Source of the DNA: CAXBNB01 sp040151475
Lineage (GTDB): Bacteria; Bacteroidota; Bacteroidia; Cytophagales; Cyclobacteriaceae
Length of the DNA: 64,000 nt
Assembly (NCBI RefSeq): GCF_040151475.1
Contig: NZ_JBDKWG010000151.1
Location: 186,001-250,000 of the forward strand
Direction: 5' to 3'
The notes beneath the pieces were generated by a model. That model did not search any database. It had not been told where the DNA came from and saw only the letters and a list, made by a program, of their open reading frames with translations. This document shows positions 1-7,790 of this stretch, in pieces (within the stretch, counting starts at the first letter, position 1; every line of letters starts with the position of its first letter). The position numbers and the translations under genes are program-made.

Positions 1-336
1 TTGATCTCGACTGCCACCTTTCCTCACAATACCATTGATAGCAATCACGTATTCATCTTTGCGCATCCTGCCAAGGGAGATTCCCCGTTTTTTCATTTCA
101 TCAAGCACACGCTCAAAATGACTCCATTCTTCAGCTACAACACTTGTCATCAATTCTACCAAATCTGCTTTTTCCGGATATGAAACGATCAAAGAGATGC
201 ATGAAGAAGCTGCCTTTTGCTCACAATAGGCATGATCGATCAGAATTTCATCGAGCGACTTTTCTGCAATATTTGTCCACCTTGGATCTGTAGGGAGATT
301 GAGTCCCAATACAGTTTTGTCAAAATCACCTTCCAT
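1..336 (-). CDS. miaE: tRNA-(ms2io6A)-hydroxylase MiaE-like, 3' end outside window
   Basis: The first 112 codons of a minus-strand gene are visible; the C-terminus lies beyond the left edge. The start is the ATG ending at 336, 11 bp after the porin stop. The protein opens with LGLNLPTDPRW, then DHAYCEQKAAS, and carries E39 and the pair E70-x-x-H73 (EEWSHF), which fit di-iron ligands of the MiaE family. MiaE hydroxylates the isopentenyl group of 2-methylthio-N6-isopentenyladenosine at position 37 of tRNAs. No frameshift is seen in the visible part. Close spacing suggests co-transcription with lpxK and the porin. The family call is from recognised motifs; full length cannot be checked. Confidence 0.85.
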   Translation of the reverse strand, partial: MEGDFDKTVLGLNLPTDPRWTNIAEKSLDEILIDHAYCEQKAASSCISLIVSYPEKADLVELMTSVVAEEWSHFERVLDEMKKRGISLGRMRKDEYVIAINGIVRKGGSRDQ

Positions 337-347
337 AAGATTATCTT

Positions 348-2195
348 TTAATCAAAAAACAACCATCGACATCCAATGTCGAATATTTTTTTCTGTCCCG
401 GATAAAACGGAGTAGCAAAATACCCATTGTCAGGAGGTTGATTGACATGGGTCATTTTTACAAAAATTCTTAACTTTTTAGCCTGGAAATTCAGAAATAC
501 ATCTGCCGCAGCATACGCCTTCATTTCAAACTCATTTTGCAAATAAAATTGCTGAATGACAGGATCGTAGTAGTTTGCATAATACGCCGATTGCCAACGC
601 ACATTTATCCCAATCTGAATGGGCATGTAATCATTAAACCAAACGCTTTCATAATACCAACGGCTGCTACCAAGCAAATCCGGCACTCTGAATACTCCTG
701 ATCCGCCTCCTGCAAGCAGGGTATAATTCACCTGATTGTCCAAATGAAAATGTTTTCCTAAATTCAAATCCGCCCTAACCGAATATCGGTTGATGATCGC
801 AGTAGAAGAGGATTGAGAAGGTGCTTTGTCGGTATTGAAAAATACATACTGGTCAATGCTGGTGATGGAAACTTTTGGTTCGATAGACAAAAATGAAAAA
901 TCATATTTTGCAGAACCTTCTATGCTGTTGACAATGATTGGGTCAAAATCATTGGACCATTCGAAATGATTGCCAAGATATTGCTCCGACAAAAACGAAG
1001 GATTGTAAATCGCACTGGTATAAGAAGCGTTTACATATTTATTTTGAAGAAATCCTTTCAAATAATATTGTCCCCCATCCAAAATCTCAACATTTCCACC
1101 TACAATATTATTATCAGTGATAAACAGCTTGATATCACCTCCCAGATAAGTTTCACCTGTATGTCCAAAAGGATCAGAATAAACATACCTGTAATTGATG
1201 TCTCTTCTTTTTAAATAAGCACTATAGAATAAGCGATTAGACAGCTTGCCCTTCATGCCGAATTCATTGGTAAATTCATTAAAAGTAGCTGCATCAAGGG
1301 TAGAGTCAGACCTGATAAATATATTATCAAAATAATCTTTGTCGCTTGTAGTTCCAGAAAGAGGATAATCATTGAATTCATTTTTGATACTCTTTTTATC
1401 CATTTTATGATAGACCTGAAAAAATGGCTTCACCGTGTACTGTTGGTACGCATGAAAATTTACTCTTGAATCCTTACTCTGTGCATTCACAAGGCTAATG
1501 GGTGCATCTGCATATTGAAAAAACTCCAGTTCCTCGGCATCTAATGGCAAATTTACCCCACCTGTTTCACGAACGGCATGTTCAAAACGAAGGGCATGAA
1601 ACAACAGCGTATAATTTTTCTTTTTTGATTCGTAATAGGTGTAAATATCCAAAATGGAAGACCTTGTATTGTTATTGTCTCCGGTCAACGCAACCTCACC
1701 TACTTGCCGTTTTGAAGACATTTTATAAATATCAAACCCAACATTCCAATTTGGTTTTACATTTCTGGAAAAATTAAAATTAACTTCAGATCGTCCATTG
1801 CCACCAAAGACCACATTCAAATCCATATAAGGGGATTTTGTATCATAATACCTGAACTCCTCCGGATTGAGCATATAAGGATCATAGGCACTGAACCCTG
1901 ATGTCCTGCCTATAGTTCTGGGAACGGAATAGAACACAGGGTTCATTGCCGTGCCGTTTACACCCAAATCCTGATAATAGACAGATGTCTTTTTGATTAC
2001 TTCAAAATTTTCCAATTGATGCAAGGTGGTATCGACATGCTGGAAAGTAGTATCATTTTCACGGATTTTACTTTCGAGCGTAAAAGCTGTTGAATGAGCT
2101 CCATACACCAGCTTGGTAGAATCATCAATAATCTGGCTAAATGCAGAAATCGACACAAAAAAAAGGATGGTAAAAAAAGATATTTTATACTTCAC
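348..2195 (-). CDS. putative porin (Porin_10-like outer membrane beta-barrel)
   Basis: 615 residues with an N-terminal signal peptide (hydrophobic stretch about 5-20, cleavage near AFS-Q). The body is rich in alternating aromatic and polar segments, with the ending FDIGCRWLFFD typical of a terminal beta-strand with a C-terminal aromatic. The layout, including the early YYQDLG and the conserved NPVFYS segment, resembles the Bacteroidota 'putative porin' family (PF14121-like). It probably forms an outer-membrane pore; the substrate is unknown. It starts 3 bp after the lpxK stop and is followed 11 bp later by miaE, so all three are probably one transcript. Confidence 0.75.
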   Translation of the reverse strand: MKYKISFFTILFFVSISAFSQIIDDSTKLVYGAHSTAFTLESKIRENDTTFQHVDTTLHQLENFEVIKKTSVYYQDLGVNGTAMNPVFYSVPRTIGRTSGFSAYDPYMLNPEEFRYYDTKSPYMDLNVVFGGNGRSEVNFNFSRNVKPNWNVGFDIYKMSSKRQVGEVALTGDNNNTRSSILDIYTYYESKKKNYTLLFHALRFEHAVRETGGVNLPLDAEELEFFQYADAPISLVNAQSKDSRVNFHAYQQYTVKPFFQVYHKMDKKSIKNEFNDYPLSGTTSDKDYFDNIFIRSDSTLDAATFNEFTNEFGMKGKLSNRLFYSAYLKRRDINYRYVYSDPFGHTGETYLGGDIKLFITDNNIVGGNVEILDGGQYYLKGFLQNKYVNASYTSAIYNPSFLSEQYLGNHFEWSNDFDPIIVNSIEGSAKYDFSFLSIEPKVSITSIDQYVFFNTDKAPSQSSSTAIINRYSVRADLNLGKHFHLDNQVNYTLLAGGGSGVFRVPDLLGSSRWYYESVWFNDYMPIQIGINVRWQSAYYANYYDPVIQQFYLQNEFEMKAYAAADVFLNFQAKKLRIFVKMTHVNQPPDNGYFATPFYPGQKKIFDIGCRWLFFD

Positions 2196-2198
2196 TAC

Positions 2199-3245
2199 TT
2201 ACTGAATTCTCTCCTGTGGCTCATTTTTGAAACTATCTACAATCAATTGTTCAAATTTATCACCTTCATCAAGGAATTCTATTTCAATAGGCAAATAAAA
2301 AACAGGCATGCTGGATAATTCTTTAAATTCCCTGATTTTTGTAGCATCTTTTTCTGTTGTTAGAATTGAAACTACCCCATCAGCCATGCCCTGATTATAA
2401 GCCGTTAATATACTCTCCATATCAGACTTAGAAAAGTGATGGTGATCGCCATATTCTAAATGGCATAACAGATCAAATTCTTTCTCTACGTATTCCACAA
2501 GATGTTTACTATCTGCCAGTCCGCTTACCAGTATTACCTTGTTTACGAACTCTAATTCATTGCTAAAAATTGCTATCGGAGCTTGGTATTTTGTTTTGGT
2601 AAAAAAAACAGGCACATCGGTTCTCAGGTATTTCCGTGCTTCTTTTACGTATGCTTCACTAGAAGTGATCTGTTCTTGACATTTTGTAAAAACCAATATA
2701 TCCGCACGTGAAGCACCATTTCTTGCTTCCCTCAATCTACCATAGGGCATCAAATGATCCTCAAAAAATGGACGGCCATAAGTAGAAAGCAAAACATTCA
2801 GATTTGGTCTTAAAGTTCGATGTTGAAATGCATCGTCGCATACCACCACATCGCAATCTTCATGTTCGAATAGAATCTCCGGTATAGCCATAACACGCTC
2901 CTCTCCTACAGCCACGGGTATTTTATTGCCAAATTTCAACCAAAACTGGAAAGGTTCATCTCCTAATGTAACAGCTGTATCTTTATCATTTGCCAACCGA
3001 AATCCTCTGGTTTTCCTCTTGTACCCACGGCTCAGAATAGCTGGCTTATGCTCATTTCTTTCCAAAAGCCTTACGATATATTCCACCATCGGGCTTTTTC
3101 CGGTACCACCAACTGTCAGGTTACCCACCGAAATAACATTGACATCAAATGCTACAGACTTATATGTCCCGATATCATAGAGGTGATTTCGAAGAGACGT
3201 AACCCAACCATAGATCAATGCAAAAGGGAATAACAAAAACTTCAT
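2199..3245 (-). CDS. lpxK: tetraacyldisaccharide 4'-kinase LpxK
   Basis: 348 residues. LpxK phosphorylates the 4' position of the lipid A disaccharide at the inner face of the cytoplasmic membrane. The N-terminus is hydrophobic, as usual for this peripheral enzyme. The P-loop variant GNLTVGGTGKSP lies at about 41-52, followed by the family segments SRGYKR and GDEP and the VVCDDAFQHR block. Length fits the family. The other Raetz-pathway genes in the window (lpxD, lpxC/fabZ, lpxA) lie about 41 kb away, so lipid A synthesis is split between loci. It is the probable first gene of lpxK-porin-miaE. Confidence 0.92.
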   Translation of the reverse strand: MKFLLFPFALIYGWVTSLRNHLYDIGTYKSVAFDVNVISVGNLTVGGTGKSPMVEYIVRLLERNEHKPAILSRGYKRKTRGFRLANDKDTAVTLGDEPFQFWLKFGNKIPVAVGEERVMAIPEILFEHEDCDVVVCDDAFQHRTLRPNLNVLLSTYGRPFFEDHLMPYGRLREARNGASRADILVFTKCQEQITSSEAYVKEARKYLRTDVPVFFTKTKYQAPIAIFSNELEFVNKVILVSGLADSKHLVEYVEKEFDLLCHLEYGDHHHFSKSDMESILTAYNQGMADGVVSILTTEKDATKIREFKELSSMPVFYLPIEIEFLDEGDKFEQLIVDSFKNEPQERIQ

Positions 3246-3345
3246 TGGCGCAATTGGTAATAAAGCGCAAACTTATCTATTGACAAGGAACATTGGGCAA
3301 TGTTTATTTATCAAATACTAGTTTAGTAGAAAACATTAGCTTGCC

Positions 3346-3828
3346 CTAAATCATATGAGTGACATTGGTCAATTCTCCTGTATATTTCCGGGTTTTCACT
3401 CCAAATTTCTCAAGAAAGTCAATCCCCTCATCAGACTCCAGCCCTTTGTATTCTGCATAGGATTTAAGATAAGTTACTTCCCTAATCCCGGTAGAGTATA
3501 TGATTCTGGCACAAGCAAGACAAGGTGAAAGTGTTACGAATAAGGAAGACCCATCAACTGACGCATTATTTTTCACCGCATACAATATGGCATTTTGTTC
3601 TGCATGGATAGCCAGAGAGCAACTTCCCTTTGAATCGGTAAAGCAACCTTTTTCAGGAAATTCCTCATCGCAGTTATGTGTACCTGCAGGTGGCCCGTTA
3701 TAGCCAATTGAAATAATACGGGTGTCTTTCACCAAAACAGCACCCACATGCCTTTTGATGCAATGTGATCTTTTGGCCAGATTTACTGCCAATTCCATAA
3801 AAATATCTTCGAATGCCGGTTTACTCAT
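3346..3828 (-). CDS. deoxycytidylate (dCMP) deaminase family protein
   Basis: 160 residues of the zinc-dependent cytidine/deoxycytidylate deaminase fold. The catalytic zinc motif is H75-A-E77 (HAEQNAI) with P102-C103-L-A-C106. Extra Cys/His residues near 51-70 resemble the second structural zinc site of dCMP deaminases. The predicted reaction is dCMP to dUMP, supplying dTMP synthesis. A ComEB-like name is possible, but the short single-domain form and the YNGPPAG segment favour dCMP deaminase. It stands alone, 100 bp upstream of lpxK on the same strand. Confidence 0.88.
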   Translation of the reverse strand: MSKPAFEDIFMELAVNLAKRSHCIKRHVGAVLVKDTRIISIGYNGPPAGTHNCDEEFPEKGCFTDSKGSCSLAIHAEQNAILYAVKNNASVDGSSLFVTLSPCLACARIIYSTGIREVTYLKSYAEYKGLESDEGIDFLEKFGVKTRKYTGELTNVTHMI

Positions 3829-3948
3829 GGAAACTGATTTTATTCAATTGGCAAGTTATACTGTTTGAATAACAATCTAATATTTTCTAACAACGATTGA
3901 AATTCAGAAAGTAAAATTGTTCCCACAAACAGAAAAATAATTTCTCAA

Positions 3949-5040
3949 TCAGAGTATGAAACCAAAACTGATAGCATTCAATTCAGGACCCTTTCCTTTT
4001 GAAAATACCTTGTTGAGGTCATAGTTAATAAAGAAATCGGTTTTGTTATACCCTACCCGGGCACGAAGGCCATACCTGAAGTTGTTAAGGTAAAAATTGT
4101 CATGGTCTTTGTCTTTCTTTTTATCACCATTGTCCTTATACACGATTTTAGTTTTAGACCCCATTCTGTAACCAACGTAAGGTCCCATTCCAAACCTAAA
4201 ACCAATTTTTCGATAACGTGTAACGCTCACATTGCCATGTCTGACAATATTGACTTTCCTTTTCCCATAGGAATAATCAAGCATTGGTATCACTTCAAGA
4301 TTAACAAAAGAAGCAGTTAGTTTGCTTTTCAAACCCTCTACAGAATCATCTTCCTGAAAAGTAATGCCATCAGTACCCTTTACTATTCTGGCATTTCTAT
4401 TTTCGAATTTCCAATTGTACCAGCTTACTCCATATCCCCAGTTGATGAAGCCTTTACCCCCGGTAGATATCCTGTGGTTTCTTTTTAAAGCAACATACCA
4501 CGAACCCCATGGCTTAACACTGTGCAGGTTATCACTGGCTAATCCATCACCACCCAACCAATTATTCATACCTAAATCAATATTGAAGCTTTTCTTATGT
4601 TTTTCTACTTCATCTTCAATCTTCTCTTCTTTTTCAGCATATTTATAATGTTCAACAAAATCTTCTACATCATCGCCCAAATCGTCAAAATCATTGGATT
4701 TAATTTCAACTTTATAGTTGGCAATAGAAAAATCTATATCTGCCCTTTTTCTATGAAAATAATAGGTGGTATCCTTTTCCCATTTATTCTGCTTTTTTTT
4801 CTCTTTCTTGTTTTTAAAAACAACAGTATCGGCATGCATATTCAGGTCTGATATTATTTTATTCAAATCATAATCTTCCAGTTTCTTGAGGTCATCCTGA
4901 CTGTCCACTACAATGGCTATTTTTTTATTGCTTCCCAACTCTATATACACTGTGTCTTCTTTATTTACACCAACTTCAGCACCCAATGATTTTGAAAGAA
5001 ATAAAGGAAAGAATAATAATATGACTAGTAATTTTTTCAT
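3949..5040 (-). CDS. outer membrane beta-barrel protein (paralogue of next gene)
   Basis: I place the start at the internal ATG ending at 5040, because MKKLLVILLFFPLFLSKSLG is a clean signal peptide; an upstream ATG at 5073 only adds a charged leader. The mature N-terminus has a short conserved domain (IELGSNKKI...VDSQDDLKKLEDYDLN), then a Lys/Glu-rich linker, then a barrel-like region from about residue 140 ending in ISFGFIL. The upstream gene has the same architecture and near-identical motifs (WYSWKFENRNAR-type, INNLRYG-type), so the two arose by duplication. It is the last gene of the sigma/anti-sigma operon. Function is unknown. Confidence 0.75.
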   Translation of the reverse strand: MKKLLVILLFFPLFLSKSLGAEVGVNKEDTVYIELGSNKKIAIVVDSQDDLKKLEDYDLNKIISDLNMHADTVVFKNKKEKKKQNKWEKDTTYYFHRKRADIDFSIANYKVEIKSNDFDDLGDDVEDFVEHYKYAEKEEKIEDEVEKHKKSFNIDLGMNNWLGGDGLASDNLHSVKPWGSWYVALKRNHRISTGGKGFINWGYGVSWYNWKFENRNARIVKGTDGITFQEDDSVEGLKSKLTASFVNLEVIPMLDYSYGKRKVNIVRHGNVSVTRYRKIGFRFGMGPYVGYRMGSKTKIVYKDNGDKKKDKDHDNFYLNNFRYGLRARVGYNKTDFFINYDLNKVFSKGKGPELNAISFGFIL

Positions 5041-5093
5041 GCTTTTAATATTGACTTTTGATAGCTTAAACATCCCGATAGCTAAAGCTCATT

Positions 5094-6269
5094 CTATAAT
5101 TCTAAAGTAATTCCAAAACTTACAGCATTTAGTTTTGGCCCTTTGTCTTCCACAAATACAGTGTTCAAATCATAGTTGCAAAAAAGGCTGAAATCATAAT
5201 CCAGCTCTATTTGAACCCGTGCACCATATCGAAGATTGTTGATATAAAAAGTGCTTCCTTCCTTGTCTTTTTTCTCCTCACCATTTGCATCCTTATATAC
5301 ATTCTTAGTCCAGCTATCCAAACGGTATCCGGCATAACCACCTATACCTATTTTAAAACCATTCGGGCGAATATGCTTGGTGTATCTGCGCTTTCTAGAT
5401 TCCGGATCTTCTACTCTCTCTTTACCATAAGAAAAATCAAAAGTGGGAATCAATTCAAGGTTGATGTAGGATACAGAAAGTTTACTTTTTATTCCCTCTA
5501 TTTCTGTGTCCTCAATGAATTGCACTTCATTCGGATTTTTTAATACCCTCACGTTTTTGTTTTCAAATTTCCAACTGTACCATGTGGCACTTCCTCCAAA
5601 ATCAACGAAAAGAGGCCCTCCAACAGCTATTCTTCTAAAATATCTCCCTCCCGCATACCAGGAACCTACAGGTTTTATGGTATATAGTTTGTCTTCTCCA
5701 CTAGGTAAATTTCCATCTTCCATCCAATTATTCAACCCAAAATCCACAGCGAAATAATTATGGCTCAAGCGGCTGGTTCTATAATCCGATTTCCATTTTT
5801 TTATTGGTTTTTCTTCTTCCTTATCAGTAAAAGTCAACCTCACCTGCTCTCCATTAGACAATACGGCAGAAATGGTATCATGAGAGTTAAGGTCATTGAT
5901 ATTGAGGACTTTTGCTGAAGAAACCGGCACTGTTTCAATTGGTGGTACTACCACAGGATTTACTTCTGCCCTTTTATCCACTGTAATGACAGTATCTTTC
6001 AAAAAACGTTCTCCGGAATCATCAGTAATCTGAACCAATCCATCATCTCCTGCAGAATCAATATTAAGGTTGATTTCACGAATCATTTCATTGATGTCAA
6101 ATTCTTCTAAAGACTTGAGGTCTTCCTGATTATCCACATATATGATCAACTTACTGTTGTTACCCAACTCGATAATAAGCGTATCTGTCCGTTGCATCAT
6201 GACATCTTTTGCAACCAAATTGCTAAGACAGGTAATAAAAAAGCAGGCAATGAATAAAATATTTTTCAT
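5094..6269 (-). CDS. outer membrane beta-barrel protein (paralogue of downstream gene)
   Basis: 391 residues with a signal peptide (about 1-20, ending LVA-KD). A short N-terminal domain contains IELGNNSKL and DNQEDLKSLEEFD. A variable Pro/Val/Asp-rich linker (about 75-165) follows, then a barrel-like domain ending in VSFGITLEL. It pairs with the next gene, 53 bp downstream, which has matching blocks in the same order. It lies 24 bp after the anti-sigma-like gene, so it is probably controlled by the ECF sigma factor of the same operon. Function is not known; envelope-stress output or sensor protein is inference. Confidence 0.75.
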   Translation of the reverse strand: MKNILFIACFFITCLSNLVAKDVMMQRTDTLIIELGNNSKLIIYVDNQEDLKSLEEFDINEMIREINLNIDSAGDDGLVQITDDSGERFLKDTVITVDKRAEVNPVVVPPIETVPVSSAKVLNINDLNSHDTISAVLSNGEQVRLTFTDKEEEKPIKKWKSDYRTSRLSHNYFAVDFGLNNWMEDGNLPSGEDKLYTIKPVGSWYAGGRYFRRIAVGGPLFVDFGGSATWYSWKFENKNVRVLKNPNEVQFIEDTEIEGIKSKLSVSYINLELIPTFDFSYGKERVEDPESRKRRYTKHIRPNGFKIGIGGYAGYRLDSWTKNVYKDANGEEKKDKEGSTFYINNLRYGARVQIELDYDFSLFCNYDLNTVFVEDKGPKLNAVSFGITLEL

Positions 6270-6293
6270 CGTATTATTGAATTAATTGTATTT

Positions 6294-7067
6294 CTAGTTT
6301 TCTGATTTTGTTTTATTCATATCACTTTTAGGATTGAATATGTAGTCTTTTGCATCCCGTACATCGGCAAGCAAGTGGCCCGGAAACCTTAAAATATCTC
6401 TCAAATCAGGCCTCCGTCTTTTTGTTGTGTCCAGCTTGGCTATAATCACTACCCTGTGAGGATTTACTTTCTTTTTAGAAACTTTGTATGTGATGGTTAC
6501 CGATTTTGAATGCTTTCGTGTCTCAATTTTTTGCTCTTCTTCCGCTTCTACTAACAGATCATCCAGACCATTTTCCTCCTGAAGGTCAACAAGCATTAGG
6601 TCAGGAACAATGTCTTCGTCTGCTTCCAAAAACCTTGAATTGTCTTTTTTATGTTCTTCAATCGAATCTGAATTTTGTTCCTCGCTACCCAATGCTAATG
6701 TCTCATTTTTCAGAATATCTGGAATATCCAATTGTTCAATATTGACATCAGTTGGCAATTCAGGTGGTTTGATTGCATTTTTATCCAACTCAACAATGTC
6801 ATTTTGCTGCGTTTCCATTTCACGATAATCAATATCCACTTGTACTATAGACATGACTTCTTCTTCACCAGAAAATATTTGGTAAGTCACCAGGCCGCAA
6901 GCCAAAATCAATAAAATTGATACAGCAATTTTGAAGTACCAAAATGTAGCTTTCTTTTTCTTTTTATCGAGAAGTGCTTCCAGGTCGTTCCAGGCTTGTG
7001 GGTCTGGGGTCGATGTACCGGATGCCAGTTTTTCTCTAAAAAGTTGATCTATCTTATTACTTTCCAT
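6294..7067 (-). CDS. membrane-anchored anti-sigma-like protein
   Basis: 257 residues. The cytoplasmic N-terminus (1-40) carries FREKL and PDPQAWNDLEALL, which resembles the short sigma-binding segment of Bacteroidota anti-sigma proteins. One transmembrane helix follows at about 41-63, then an acidic periplasmic region (about 70-185) and a basic C-terminal tail. No zinc-binding HxxxCxxC motif is present. It overlaps the upstream sigma gene by 11 bp, which suggests translational coupling and supports an anti-sigma role. The role is inferred from context more than from sequence. Confidence 0.65.
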   Translation of the reverse strand: MESNKIDQLFREKLASGTSTPDPQAWNDLEALLDKKKKKATFWYFKIAVSILLILACGLVTYQIFSGEEEVMSIVQVDIDYREMETQQNDIVELDKNAIKPPELPTDVNIEQLDIPDILKNETLALGSEEQNSDSIEEHKKDNSRFLEADEDIVPDLMLVDLQEENGLDDLLVEAEEEQKIETRKHSKSVTITYKVSKKKVNPHRVVIIAKLDTTKRRRPDLRDILRFPGHLLADVRDAKDYIFNPKSDMNKTKSEN

Positions 7068-7653
7068 TTTCTATTTTTTTCGGGTCTGCTATTTTCTCAA
7101 GCTCTGCCAATTTCTTCTGCAACAGTACTCTGGCTCTACTCAACTGAGATTTGGAGGTATTCACATTGATACCTAATTGTTTGGCTACCTCTGCGTGGGA
7201 ATATCCTTCTATTGCATATAAGTTAAACACTGTCCGATATCCACTCGGTAAGCCATAAACCAGTGCCATTAAATCCTCTACGTTGAGTTGAGCACTAACA
7301 ACTTCAAAGTCTATTTCCTTATCGGCTGATTCTATCTCCACTTCCAGATACATAGATTTATTTTTTCTCAACCAGGTCAGAGATTCGTTGACCATGATCC
7401 GTCTCACCCATCCCTCAAAACTACCTTCATGACGAAACTGCGAGAGCTTGTCAAATACAACCATAAAGGCTTTGATCATGACATCCTGCGCTGAATCAAA
7501 ATCACAGATATACCTTCTGCAAACTGAGAGCATAAGTGGAGCGAACATCTCGTATAACTGTCTTTGCGATTTTTTATCGCTTTTCAGACATCCCTTGATG
7601 ATCTCATCTGTGTCTTGACTTTCAATTTTTATCGTCATTATCAGGCGGTTCAA
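7057..7653 (-). CDS. ECF-type RNA polymerase sigma-70 factor
   Basis: 198 residues with the two ECF domains. Region 2 has the motif around ADDV, here as FDSAQDVMIKAF, with EGWVRRIMVN. Region 4 has the helix-turn-helix GYSHAEVAKQLGINVNTSKSQLSRAR. The start at 7653 lies just after an ECF-like promoter, so autoregulation is likely. The first gene of a sigma / anti-sigma / two-barrel operon, it most likely controls an envelope regulon. Whether it is the PorX-partner sigma (SigP) cannot be told from the sequence. Confidence 0.9.
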   Translation of the reverse strand: MNRLIMTIKIESQDTDEIIKGCLKSDKKSQRQLYEMFAPLMLSVCRRYICDFDSAQDVMIKAFMVVFDKLSQFRHEGSFEGWVRRIMVNESLTWLRKNKSMYLEVEIESADKEIDFEVVSAQLNVEDLMALVYGLPSGYRTVFNLYAIEGYSHAEVAKQLGINVNTSKSQLSRARVLLQKKLAELEKIADPKKIENGK

Positions 7654-7657
7654 TGGG

Positions 7658-7685
7658 TAGATGACAAAGAGTAGGAAAAGGTTGC
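7658..7685 (-). promoter_or_regulatory. ECF-sigma-type promoter of the sigma operon
   Basis: On the minus strand the region reads GCAACCTTTT (7676-7685) and then GTCATCTA (7658-7665), only a few bases before the sigma-factor start. ECF promoters have an AAC core in the -35 and GTC in the -10; here GCAAC and GTC are 15 bp apart. This fits autoregulation of the downstream ECF operon. The start codon at 7653 would leave an almost leaderless message. A TACTCTTTG lying between the two boxes could instead be a housekeeping -7 element. Confidence 0.55.
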
Positions 7686-7732
7686 ATACCCTGTATATTT
7701 TTCAAACCTATTCAAAGTTACAGGTATTTAAA

Positions 7733-7763
7733 CACAAAAAAACCCGCCATTAGCGGGTTTTAA
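7733..7763 (-). terminator. Rho-independent terminator after the PspC-domain gene
   Basis: A perfect 9-bp stem (AAAACCCGC / GCGGGTTTT, arms 7739-7747 and 7753-7761) with a 5-nt loop is followed on the minus strand by a T-run. It lies about 30 bp after the stop of the PspC/DUF2807 gene and before the sigma operon. Confidence 0.85.
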
Positions 7764-7790
7764 GTGACTTTCTTTTATCATTACTTTTTT

